From NCBI RefSeq assembly GCF_014198605.1, contig NZ_JACIHU010000005.1: a stretch of DNA of 64,000 bases; one strand, 5' to 3'. Every line of letters begins with the position of its first letter. Position 1 is the first letter of the stretch. Both the position numbers and the translations under genes were made by a program. Of this stretch, positions 26,531 to 34,340 are shown in pieces. The stretch comes from Rhizobium etli_C (GTDB lineage Bacteria > Pseudomonadota > Alphaproteobacteria > Rhizobiales > Rhizobiaceae). The notes beneath the pieces are model-generated. The model made no database searches. It saw only the letters and a program-made list of their open reading frames with translations, and was not told the DNA's origin.

Positions 26531-27916
26531 TTAGACAGACCGCTGACTCGGCCTGTGGTTTCCTTTCTGAAATTGCCCCGCGAGGTCGCGATACCATATG
26601 CCGCTCTTCTTCACCGTGCGCAGCTGCGTCTCGTAATCGACATGGACGAGCCCGAAGCGCATGCGGTAGCCTTCCGCCCATTCGAAATTGTCCATCAGGC
26701 TCCAGGCGAAATAGCCGCGCATGGGATAGCCGTCCTTGATAAGATCGGCCACAACGTCGAGATGGGCGCCGAGATAGTCGAGGCGCATCGTGTCGTCGAC
26801 CTCGCCATCGGCGACATCGGTATTGTCGCAGGCACCGTTCTCGGTGATGTAGCACTCCGGCAGCTCGTAGCGGCGGTAAAGGTCCTCGACCAGGAGCTTC
26901 AGGCCCGGCGCATAGATTTCCCAGCCGATATCGGTCTTGAGGTCACTTGCCGGCGGCGCTTTCACGGTCCAGGGAAAATCGCCCTTGCGGTCGGCATCGT
27001 CGGCGACGCGCTCGGGCGTGTAATAATTCAGACCCCACCAATCGAGCGTCTGGCTGATGAGCTTCAGGTCGCCGTCCTCGACGACGGGCATGCGGTCACC
27101 GAGCGCCTCGACAAATGCTTTGGGATATTCCCCCTTGAAGACCGGATCGAAGAAGGCGCCGTTGTGGAACTGATGCGCGCGCTCGGCGGCGGCAAGATCG
27201 GCCGGCCTGTCGGAGCCCGGGATGATCGAGACGGCGTTCAGCACAAGCCCGACGGGCACGTTGGGAGCCTCCGAGCGGATCGCCTCGACACCCAGGCCGT
27301 GGGCGAGGTTCATATAATGCATGGCATGAAGGGCGGCCTGCATGTTGCGCTCGCCCGGCGCATGGATGCCGTAGAGGTGGCTAAGCCAGACGATGCACCA
27401 GGGTTCGTTGAAGGTCGCGACGGCGTCGAGGCGGTCGCCAAGGCGGCTCGTCACCGTCTTGGCATAGCGCTGAAAGGCATAAGCGGTTGAGCGTGCCGTC
27501 CAGCCGCCGTCACCGGCAAGCAGCAGCGGCAGATCCCAATGGTAGAGCGTCGCGAAGGTCTTGATCCCGCGCGCCTTGCAGCCGTCGACGAGCCGGTCGT
27601 AGAAATCGAGGCCGGCCTCATTCACCGGACCCGTGCCGTCGGGAATGATGCGCGGCCAGGCGATCGAGAAACGATAGGCCTCGACGCCCATCTCCTTGAT
27701 GAGATCGAGATCCTGCTCCAGCCGGTTATAGTGATCGCAGGCAACGTCGCCATTATCGCGATTGTGGACGCGCCCGGGCATGTTGCAGAAAGCGTCCCAG
27801 ATGGACGGCTTGCGGCCGTCGGCCTTGCTCGCACCCTCGATCTGGAAGGCGGCGGTGGCGACGCCAAAGGTGAAATCGCCGGGAAAGCGGCTTGCAAGCG
27901 TCTTCGCATCGATCAT
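26531..27916 (-). CDS. glycoside hydrolase family 1 beta-glucosidase
   Basis: This 461-residue cytoplasmic enzyme hydrolyses beta-glucosides or related beta-glycosides. The acid/base is Glu171 in TFNEPW and the nucleophile Glu359 in CYITENGA, and the N-terminal FTFGVATAAFQIEGA is the family signature. There is no signal peptide, so the substrate must be imported. No dedicated transporter is adjacent; the gene stands apart, with a 427-base gene-poor stretch upstream. Confidence 0.93.
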   Translation of the reverse strand: MIDAKTLASRFPGDFTFGVATAAFQIEGASKADGRKPSIWDAFCNMPGRVHNRDNGDVACDHYNRLEQDLDLIKEMGVEAYRFSIAWPRIIPDGTGPVNEAGLDFYDRLVDGCKARGIKTFATLYHWDLPLLLAGDGGWTARSTAYAFQRYAKTVTSRLGDRLDAVATFNEPWCIVWLSHLYGIHAPGERNMQAALHAMHYMNLAHGLGVEAIRSEAPNVPVGLVLNAVSIIPGSDRPADLAAAERAHQFHNGAFFDPVFKGEYPKAFVEALGDRMPVVEDGDLKLISQTLDWWGLNYYTPERVADDADRKGDFPWTVKAPPASDLKTDIGWEIYAPGLKLLVEDLYRRYELPECYITENGACDNTDVADGEVDDTMRLDYLGAHLDVVADLIKDGYPMRGYFAWSLMDNFEWAEGYRMRFGLVHVDYETQLRTVKKSGIWYRDLAGQFQKGNHRPSQRSV

Positions 27917-28343
27917 CTGTAACTCCCGTTTCTCAGCGTATGAATAACTCGTTTCGGCTCGGACTTATGCGCCCATTGGCGATTGCTTCTTTGATCAGCG
28001 GCACAGCGCAACCTCCCGGCGGTCTTCTGATGTGCCCCGTAACGCCTCGAAAGCGTCCTCTTGACTATGTTGTGTCGCTCGACGAACTGCCTCCGTCGTC
28101 GTGGCGCTCCCATGAAAAACCTGGCGCATAACGCATCCTTTGATTCGGAAGACAAGGATGCCCCATCAAAGCCTGGGATCAAACATCTAGCGACCACGAC
28201 AACTTCAATCGCTTCGTGCCGGGCGTAGCCGCCGATCAAGCTGCTTCCATTCACTCTGCGGGTGGCGATTATTCTCAACGAACTTAAGGATTTGAAGCAG
28301 CTCGAAACTCATTGTATTTGTCGTGTCGACAAGAGGAGTTTTT
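27917..28343. other. gene-poor intergenic stretch between the GH1 and GntR genes
   Basis: Short open frames on both strands show no recognisable family and no convincing ribosome-binding site. An 8-base inverted repeat (GCATCCTT at 28133-28140, complement at 28154-28161) and the GntR-type site at 28312-28332 are the only structure I see. It may be a decayed gene. Confidence 0.4.
28312..28332. promoter_or_regulatory. candidate GntR operator, copy 1 (own gene)
   Basis: This 21-base block differs at only two positions from the block at 29052-29072. It begins TTGTATTT and ends TGTCGACAA, whose core GTGTCGACAA is one base short of a perfect palindrome. It lies 11 bases before the GntR-family start codon, so binding would block translation start or transcription there. 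Confidence 0.6.
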
Positions 28344-29048
28344 ATGCCCAATATTGACCCTAGCTCTCTTCCAGAACGCAAACGTGGCTCCGGCGTGAAA
28401 ATGGTCTACGACCTGCTGCGCGATGAGATACTCGACCTGAAGCTCGCCCCCGGCAGCCCCATCGATGAGGTGCAGTTGGCGGAGCGATTCAAGATGTCGC
28501 GCACACCGATCCGCGAAGCGCTGGTCCGCCTGGTCGGTGACGGGCTGATAGAAACGTTGCCGAACCGCTCGACCATGGTGTCGAACATCGATTTTCTCAA
28601 TCTCAGCACGTTCTTCGACGCCCTCGTTCTCATGTATCGGGTAACGACGCGCTTGGCAGCGCAGAACCATCGCCTTGAAGACCTGCCTTCTATCCGTCGC
28701 TTCCACGAGGAATATTCGGCGGCGATCGATGCGCGCGACACGCTGGCGATGATCGCGACCAACGCCGCCTTCCACGCCGCCATCGCCGAGGCCGGACGCA
28801 ACCCTTATTTCACCGGGCTTTTTCGCCGGCTGCTCGATGAAGGCCGGCGCATTCTCCGCCTTTACTACCAGTCCTACGACGAACATTTTCCCCAGCAGTT
28901 CGTCGATGAACATGCTGAGATAATTGCCGCGATCGAGGCCCGGGATGTCGAGAAGGCCGATCGACTGGGCAAAATTCACGCCGAACAGATTGTCGCCCAG
29001 GTGCAGAAGCTTTTCAGCCGCAACGGCAAGCTCGACATAGCGCTATAG
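28344..29048 (+). CDS. GntR-family regulator, FadR/FCD type
   Basis: This 234-residue regulator has an N-terminal winged helix (LLRDEILDLKLAPGSPIDE and LAERFKMSRTPIREALVRL, about residues 20-70) and the all-helical FCD effector domain, with metal-type histidines in NAAFHAAIAEAGRNPYF. GAGGAG precedes the ATG at 28344. It is the first gene of the cluster and is followed by the DapA-family gene, which carries a matching operator, so it very likely controls that gene and itself. In the hydroxyproline clusters of other rhizobia the regulator is of this same family. Confidence 0.9.
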   Translation: MPNIDPSSLPERKRGSGVKMVYDLLRDEILDLKLAPGSPIDEVQLAERFKMSRTPIREALVRLVGDGLIETLPNRSTMVSNIDFLNLSTFFDALVLMYRVTTRLAAQNHRLEDLPSIRRFHEEYSAAIDARDTLAMIATNAAFHAAIAEAGRNPYFTGLFRRLLDEGRRILRLYYQSYDEHFPQQFVDEHAEIIAAIEARDVEKADRLGKIHAEQIVAQVQKLFSRNGKLDIAL

Positions 29049-29051
29049 GTC

Positions 29052-29072
29052 TTGTATTTTTCTTGTCGACAA
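29052..29072. promoter_or_regulatory. candidate GntR operator, copy 2 (DapA-family gene)
   Basis: It begins three bases after the GntR stop codon. It contains the perfect palindrome TTGTCGACAA (29063-29072), typical of FadR-type regulators, preceded by TTGTATTT as in copy 1. Nineteen of 21 bases match between the two copies. Confidence 0.65.
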
Positions 29073-29159
29073 ATAGAACACAAGATGTTATCTCCATCAT
29101 CGAACGGGTTGGCGACCTCCGCTGGTCGGCCTTCTCACCGAGCCGCTAAGGAGATCGAC

Positions 29160-30128
29160 ATGAAGGCAGAAATTTTTTCCGGCGTCATTCCCGCCCTGAT
29201 GACGCCCTGCAGGGACGACCGCACGCCAGACTTCGACGCGCTGGTGCGCAAGGGCAAGGAACTGATCGAAAAGGGCATGTCCGCCGTCGTCTATTGCGGG
29301 TCGATGGGTGACTGGCCGCTGCTGACGGACGAACAGCGCATGCAAGGCGTTGAGCGACTGGTCAACGCCGGCATTCCGGTCATCGTCGGCACGGGCGCCG
29401 TCAACACCGCTTCGGCTGTCGCGCATGCTGCGCATGCCCAGAAGGTGGGCGCCCAGGGTCTGATGGTGATCCCGCGCGTCCTGTCGCGGGGCACGGTCGT
29501 CGCCGCCCAGAAGAACCACTTCAAGGCGATCCTTTCGGCCGCCCCGAACCTGCCGGCCGTCATCTACAACAGCCCCTATTACGGCTTTGCCACCCGCGCC
29601 GACCTGTTCTTCGCGCTGCGCCAGGATCACAAGAACCTCGTCGGCTTCAAGGAATTCGGCGGCGCGGCCGACATGCGCTATGCGGCCGAAAACATCACCA
29701 GCCGCGACGATGACGTTTCGCTGATGATCGGCGTCGACACCTGCGTCTTCCACGGCTTCGTCAACTGCGGCGCTGTCGGCGCGATCACCGGCATCGGCTG
29801 CGTGCTGCCGAAGGAAGTCATCCACATGTGCAAGCTCGCCCAGGCTGCGGCTGCCGGCGATCCGGATGCCCGCCAGCGCGCGCTGGAACTGGAATCGGCG
29901 CTTGCAGTGCTCTCCTCCTTCGACGAGGGCCCGGACTTGGTTCTCTACTTCAAGCACATGATGGTGCTGAAGGGCGACCAGGAATACACGCTGCACTTCA
30001 ACGAGACAGACGTGCTTTCCGAAAGCCAGCGCGGCTATGTCGAAGCCCAGCTAAAGCTGTTTGACACCTGGTACGCCGAGTGGAGCAAGCTGCCGGGCGC
30101 CGTGCAAAAGTACAAAGCCGCTGCATAA
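29160..30128 (+). CDS. DapA-family (DHDPS/NAL) lyase, HypD-like candidate
   Basis: This 322-residue TIM-barrel protein has the Schiff-base lysine Lys164 (VGFKEFGG) and the tyrosine Tyr136 (VIYNSPYYG) of the dihydrodipicolinate-synthase/N-acetylneuraminate-lyase superfamily. Given its neighbours (a semialdehyde dehydrogenase, an Ldh-family reductase and a broken D-amino-acid dehydrogenase) it is best read as a pyrroline-4-hydroxy-2-carboxylate deaminase, the HypD step of hydroxyproline breakdown; that is inference from context. The ATG at 29160 gives the usual family start (MKAEIFSGVIPALMTP). A strong terminator follows. Confidence 0.82.
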   Translation: MKAEIFSGVIPALMTPCRDDRTPDFDALVRKGKELIEKGMSAVVYCGSMGDWPLLTDEQRMQGVERLVNAGIPVIVGTGAVNTASAVAHAAHAQKVGAQGLMVIPRVLSRGTVVAAQKNHFKAILSAAPNLPAVIYNSPYYGFATRADLFFALRQDHKNLVGFKEFGGAADMRYAAENITSRDDDVSLMIGVDTCVFHGFVNCGAVGAITGIGCVLPKEVIHMCKLAQAAAAGDPDARQRALELESALAVLSSFDEGPDLVLYFKHMMVLKGDQEYTLHFNETDVLSESQRGYVEAQLKLFDTWYAEWSKLPGAVQKYKAAA

Positions 30129-30145
30129 TCCATCGATTTAAGCTG

Positions 30146-30174
30146 AAGGCCCTCCTCGCGGAGGGCCTTTTGTT
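30146..30174 (+). terminator. rho-independent terminator after the DapA-family gene
   Basis: A perfect 10-bp stem (AAGGCCCTCC at 30146-30155, complement at 30160-30169) with a TCGC loop is followed by a T-rich tail, TTTTGTTT. Confidence 0.88.
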
Positions 30175-30201
30175 TGTAAACCAGTGCAAAAGACGACGTC
30201 G

Positions 30202-31236
30202 TCACGAGACCGCTTCGAGACCTTTTTCGAAAAGACGGTCAAGCAGCTCCAACTCGGCGGCCGTCAGTACGATACCTTCCGTCTCGGATTTCTGGCGGGC
30301 GACGAAACGGCGCTGCGAAGGCAGGCGGGCGCCGCTGCCGACGATCGCCTCGAAAAGCACCTCGGCCCGGGCGAAGGGATCGCCGGGGCGGCCGGCGGCG
30401 AAGGCTTGCGGCGACATCGCGATGATGAGTTCGCCGTGGAAGGGGGCAAGTGTCGTAGTGCCGAGATAGTCGAGCACCTCGGGGCTCGTGAGATCACCGA
30501 TCATGATGCCGGCGAGCAGTTCGATCATCGTGCCGATGGCCGATCCCTTGTGTCCGCCGAAGGGCAGCATGGCGCCGGCAAGGGCGGTCTCCGGATCAGT
30601 CGTCGGATTGCCGTCGGCATCGATTGCCCAGCCCTCGGGAAGCTGCTTGCCGGCGCGGCGGTGCAGCTCGATTTCTCCGCGGGCGGCGACGGAGGTCGCA
30701 AAGTCGAAGACATATGGCGACGTGTCCTTGCGCGGCCAGCCGAAGGCGAAGGGGTTCGTGCCGAGCAGCGGCTTGTTGCCGCCGGCGGGCGCGACGGTCG
30801 CATAACTCGGGCACATGACGAGGCCGGCAAGGCCCTCTTTGGTCACCACCTCCACCTCCGGCCAAAGCGCGGAGAAGTGGCTGCAATCGTTGATGACGAG
30901 GGCGGCAATGCCGAGTTTGCGTGTGCGTTCGGCCAGCGCCGGCACACCGAGCTCGAAGGCCGCATTGGCAAAGCCGCCATTGGCATCGACCTTGACGATG
31001 GCCGACCCTTCGTTGAGGTCCAGTTCCGGCACCGCGTCCGGCTTCACCTTGCCTGATTTGACAGTGCGCAGAGCGCCCTCGATGCGGTAGATGCCGTGCG
31101 ATTTGCAGGCGTCGCGCTCACCGGCGACGATGACCCGGGCAAGCGCCCCGGCCTGCACGGCATTGAGGCCGGCCTTGCTGAAGATGGCTTTGACACGGGC
31201 ATGCAGGTCGGCAATCGTCAGGGTGGTCTTCGTCAT
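30202..31236 (-). CDS. Ldh-family NAD(P)H oxidoreductase (malate/lactate or pyrroline-2-carboxylate reductase type)
   Basis: This 344-residue enzyme belongs to the LDH2/MDH2 family, which includes delta1-pyrroline/piperideine-2-carboxylate reductases and ureidoglycolate dehydrogenases. The catalytic histidine is His47 in CKSHGIYRIEG, and the cofactor region has LLGTNPFAFGWPRKD and GGHKGSAIG. In this cluster a cyclic-imine reductase acting on proline-type catabolites is the most plausible role (inference). It faces away from the semialdehyde dehydrogenase gene, with a perfect inverted repeat between the two promoters. Confidence 0.85.
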   Translation of the reverse strand: MTKTTLTIADLHARVKAIFSKAGLNAVQAGALARVIVAGERDACKSHGIYRIEGALRTVKSGKVKPDAVPELDLNEGSAIVKVDANGGFANAAFELGVPALAERTRKLGIAALVINDCSHFSALWPEVEVVTKEGLAGLVMCPSYATVAPAGGNKPLLGTNPFAFGWPRKDTSPYVFDFATSVAARGEIELHRRAGKQLPEGWAIDADGNPTTDPETALAGAMLPFGGHKGSAIGTMIELLAGIMIGDLTSPEVLDYLGTTTLAPFHGELIIAMSPQAFAAGRPGDPFARAEVLFEAIVGSGARLPSQRRFVARQKSETEGIVLTAAELELLDRLFEKGLEAVS

Positions 31237-31281
31237 GCTGCGTTTCTCCGCGGCGAGGTTTCATGGGACGTTGATTTATCC

Positions 31282-31300
31282 TGCATACATATAGTATGCA
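31282..31300. promoter_or_regulatory. candidate operator between divergent reductase and dehydrogenase genes
   Basis: TGCATAC (31282-31288) and GTATGCA (31294-31300) form a perfect 7-bp dyad with a five-base spacer, ATATA. It lies 46 bases from the reductase start and 75 from the dehydrogenase start, so one bound regulator could control both. It does not match the GntR blocks at 28312 and 29052, so a second regulator is possible. Confidence 0.55.
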
Positions 31301-31374
31301 AGATTTTGACTGCAGCAATCGCCCGTTGGCAAATTTGGCAGGTCACTCCAGTTTCGCGAGAAAGGGTACGTCGA

Positions 31375-32892
31375 ATGGCTTTCACTCCCAAGGGTAAACA
31401 TCTGGTCGCCGGCGCATGGTTAGAAGGTGACGGCACCTTCACCTCGGCGCCCGCCTTTGGCCCGGCGCATGCCTTCGCCGTTGGCACGGTAGCCGTTGTA
31501 AACCGCGCCGCGGAAGCCGCGGAAGAAGCCTTCCTCAGCTACGGCTACGCCTCGCGTGCGACCCGCGCCGCGTTCCTGCGCGCCATCGCCGACGAGATAG
31601 AGGCCCGTCGGGACGCCATCACCGAAATCGGCACGCAGGAGACCGGTCTGCCGGTCGCCCGTCTCGAGGGCGAGCGCGGCCGCACGACCGGTCAGCTCCG
31701 CCTCTTCGCCGACCATATCGAGAAAGGCGACTATCTCGACCGCCGCTTTGACGCCGCCCTTCCCGACCGCCAGCCGTTGCCGCGGCCGGAAATCCGACTG
31801 GTCCAGCGGCCGATCGGCCCGGTCGCCGTGTTCGGCGCCTCGAACTTTCCCCTCGCCTTTTCGACGGCAGGCGGCGACACGGCTGCTGCGCTTGCGGCCG
31901 GCTGCCCCGTCGTGGTGAAGGGTCACTCCGCCCATCCGGGCACGGGTGAGATCATTGCCGACGCCATCGAGGCCGCGATCGGCAAGACCGGCATGCATCC
32001 GGGCGTCTTCTCCCTCATCCAGGGCGGCAACCGCCAGGTCGGCGAGGCGCTGGTGCAGCATCCGCTGATCAAGGCCGTCGGCTTCACCGGGTCGCTCGCC
32101 GGCGGCCGCGCCCTCTTCAACCTTTGCGCCGCGCGTGCGGAACCGATCCCCTTCTTCGGTGAACTCGGCTCGGTCAATCCGATGTTCCTGCTGCCCGAAG
32201 CCATGAAGGCCCGCGCCGAAGGCCTCGGCCAGGGCTGGGCGGGCTCGCTCACCATGGGCGCCGGCCAGTTCTGCACCAATCCGGGCATTGCCGTCATCAC
32301 GGACGGCGCCGACGCCGACCGCTTCACCGCCGCTGCCGTGGAAGCACTCGGCAAGGTCGGTCCGCAGACCATGCTGACCGACGGCATCGCGAAGGCCTAT
32401 CAGAACGGCCAGGCGCGCTTTGAGAGCCGCAACACGGTAAAGCCGCTGCTGACGACCGAATCCAGCGGCCGTAATGCGCTGCCGAACCTCTTCGAGATCT
32501 CCGGTGAACAATTCCTCGCCGACCATGCGCTGTCGGAAGAAGTCTTCGGTCCGCTCGGCCTGGTCGTGCGCGTCGGCTCGGTCAGCGAGATGGAAACCCT
32601 GGCCCGCAACTTCGAGGGCCAGCTCACCGCGACCATCCATATGGCTGCCGGCGACCTTGCCGATGCCAGGCGCCTGCGCCCCATCCTTGAACGCAAGGCC
32701 GGGCGCCTGCTCGTCAACGGCTTTCCGACGGGCGTTGAGGTGGTGGACTCCATGGTGCATGGCGGCCCCTACCCGGCCTCGACGAACTTCGGCGCCACGA
32801 GCGTCGGCACGATGTCGATCCGCCGCTTCCTGCGACCGGTTTCCTATCAGAACATGCCTGAAGGCCTGTTGCCTGAAGAGCTCCTCGACTAA
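31375..32892 (+). CDS. NAD(P)-dependent aldehyde dehydrogenase, 2-oxoglutarate semialdehyde (2,5-dioxopentanoate) type
   Basis: This 505-residue enzyme has the catalytic cysteine Cys300 (MGAGQFCTNPG), the general base Glu263 (FFGELGSVNP) and the cofactor motif FTGSLAGG near 238-245. The PFFGELGSVNP form is typical of the 2-oxoglutarate semialdehyde dehydrogenases that finish hydroxyproline, arabinose or glucarate breakdown. With a DapA-family deaminase nearby, the hydroxyproline role is favoured. The start at 31375 follows AAAGGG and matches the family N-terminus; an upstream in-frame start overlaps the divergent gene. Confidence 0.88.
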   Translation: MAFTPKGKHLVAGAWLEGDGTFTSAPAFGPAHAFAVGTVAVVNRAAEAAEEAFLSYGYASRATRAAFLRAIADEIEARRDAITEIGTQETGLPVARLEGERGRTTGQLRLFADHIEKGDYLDRRFDAALPDRQPLPRPEIRLVQRPIGPVAVFGASNFPLAFSTAGGDTAAALAAGCPVVVKGHSAHPGTGEIIADAIEAAIGKTGMHPGVFSLIQGGNRQVGEALVQHPLIKAVGFTGSLAGGRALFNLCAARAEPIPFFGELGSVNPMFLLPEAMKARAEGLGQGWAGSLTMGAGQFCTNPGIAVITDGADADRFTAAAVEALGKVGPQTMLTDGIAKAYQNGQARFESRNTVKPLLTTESSGRNALPNLFEISGEQFLADHALSEEVFGPLGLVVRVGSVSEMETLARNFEGQLTATIHMAAGDLADARRLRPILERKAGRLLVNGFPTGVEVVDSMVHGGPYPASTNFGATSVGTMSIRRFLRPVSYQNMPEGLLPEELLD

Positions 32893-32909
32893 ACTCAGGG
32901 CTCTAAAAC

Positions 32910-33044
32910 ATGGTCGAGGCTGAGATTGAACACAGTACCGTCGTAATCGGCGCCGGTATCATTGGCGCGCCGGCGGCGGGCGCTTCTGCAGGCAACGCCG
33001 GCGCTTTCGCCTTTACCGACATATACCGGCCTCACCCACGCTAG
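32910..33044 (+). pseudogene. remnant of a FAD-dependent D-amino-acid dehydrogenase (DadA/HypO type)
   Basis: A 44-codon frame begins 17 bases after the dehydrogenase stop, with AGGG upstream. It reads TVVIGAGIIGAP, the Rossmann FAD-binding strand of DadA-type enzymes, then jumps directly to AGASAGNAGAFAF, a motif normally some 30 residues further on, and stops soon after. So the middle of the nucleotide site and the whole catalytic domain are missing. In hydroxyproline clusters this is the position of D-hydroxyproline dehydrogenase (HypO). It is not functional as an enzyme. Confidence 0.75.
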
Positions 33045-33064
33045 CCGCCAAACGGCAATGGGTG

Positions 33065-34114
33065 TTATATGGCGAGGGTCGTATTGCCCTGTACCAATTC
33101 CAGCCGGGCTTGCCAAAAATCCGGCATGGGCTGTGCCTCCGTCATCTGCAACAGCGCCTGTGCGGCCTTTTCTCCGATTTCCGTGCGGGGCACATCGATC
33201 GTGGTGAGCCGCGTTCGGACCGCATTGGCGAGCGATGTGCCGTTGAAGCCGACCGCGGAAATCCGCTCGGGCACCGGAAGCCCGGCTTGATGCAGATAGG
33301 AAAGCCCGCCCAGCGCCATAGCGTCGTTGAGAAAATGGATGCCATCGATTTCAGGATGCATCCGCATGAGTTGCTCCGTCAGGAAGCGTCCGGTGGCTGC
33401 TTGCCGCGGCCTGTCTTCGCAGGTCATGCTGACGAGATCGATGCCGGCGGCCGCAAGCGATGATTTCAACGCGAGATGACGCCGGCGGGCGCTGAGGTCC
33501 TTGTCGAGTTCGGCGCCTACATAGGCAATACGCCTCAGGCCGCGATCGAGGAAATGTTTGGCAACCAGGCGCCCCGCGCTCTCATGTGATGGACCGGCAC
33601 TGAAATCCAGCGCATGCCTGTCGCAATCCCAAAGCTGGATTGCCGGGCAATTCCGTCGCGCCAGAAGCGCTTCCGCATCACCACTCCTTGCCATGCCGCC
33701 GTTCAGCAAGAGCCCGGCCGGCTGGAACGACAGCATTGCCCGGATCAGGTCCGCCTCGACCGACGGATCAAATTGCGACTCTCCGATGAATGTCTGGAAC
33801 CCCCTTGGCCTGAGTATGGCGTTGACCCCGCTGAGGACTTCCGCATAGACGATGTCGCTAATCGACGGGATGATGACCGCTACGATCCGGCTTCTGCGCG
33901 AACTCAGTGTACCGGCGAGGCTGTTGGGCAGGTATCCAAGCTCGTGCGCCGCCTGCCTCACCCTCTGCCGTGTTTCCTCCGAAATGTTGCCTACCTCCCG
34001 CAACACCTTCGAGACAGTCATTTTGCTCACCCCCGCCTTGGCGGCCACTTCAGCCAGGGTGACGGTCTTGGGGCGCTCTGAAGCCACGATTTTCTCCCGC
34101 TCTTCGATACTCAT
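33065..34114 (-). CDS. LacI-family transcriptional regulator of the adjacent ABC operon
   Basis: This 349-residue repressor has the HTH TLAEVAAKAGVSKMTVSKVL (about residues 19-38) and the LacI hinge with LPNSLAGTLSSRRSRIVAVI, followed by a sugar-binding-protein-like effector domain. It resembles GntR/IdnR-type gluconate repressors in the HTH. It is divergent from a polar amino-acid-type ABC operon, and two near-identical operators lie in the shared promoter region. A LacI-type protein over an amino-acid-type transporter is uncommon, so the substrate may be a sugar acid or an amino sugar derivative. Confidence 0.9.
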   Translation of the reverse strand: MSIEEREKIVASERPKTVTLAEVAAKAGVSKMTVSKVLREVGNISEETRQRVRQAAHELGYLPNSLAGTLSSRRSRIVAVIIPSISDIVYAEVLSGVNAILRPRGFQTFIGESQFDPSVEADLIRAMLSFQPAGLLLNGGMARSGDAEALLARRNCPAIQLWDCDRHALDFSAGPSHESAGRLVAKHFLDRGLRRIAYVGAELDKDLSARRRHLALKSSLAAAGIDLVSMTCEDRPRQAATGRFLTEQLMRMHPEIDGIHFLNDAMALGGLSYLHQAGLPVPERISAVGFNGTSLANAVRTRLTTIDVPRTEIGEKAAQALLQMTEAQPMPDFWQARLELVQGNTTLAI

Positions 34115-34121
34115 GAATTCG

Positions 34122-34150
34122 CTTGACGCAGCATTATGTTATCGATAACT
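34122..34150 (+). promoter_or_regulatory. candidate sigma-70 promoter of the ABC operon
   Basis: CTTGAC at 34122-34127, a 17-base spacer, and ATAACT at 34145-34150 fit the rhizobial housekeeping promoter pattern (CTTGAC-N17-CTATAT) reasonably. The -10 element lies within the first LacI operator, so repressor binding would occlude polymerase. Confidence 0.5.
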
Positions 34151-34172
34151 TTGCGCAAGGTTAGCGATAACC
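34138..34172. promoter_or_regulatory. tandem LacI operators
   Basis: GTTATCGATAAC (34138-34149) is a perfect palindrome. GGTTAGCGATAACC (34159-34172) is the same element with one mismatched pair. Their centres are 22 bases apart, two helical turns, suiting cooperative binding by dimers on one face of the DNA. Confidence 0.72.
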
Positions 34173-34340
34173 TTAACGCTGGCAGCATGCAATCTCAAGC
34201 TCTTCCGAAAGCCGTCCAGTCGGCGCGATGGAAGGCTCTTATGCTGGCGATTGGAGGTCCGGCACACGGGGTTCGCAAGGCTTCGAAGCGGAAGCAAGCG
34301 AAAGCGTGACCGTTTGAAATCATCCAGAGGAGGAAGATCA

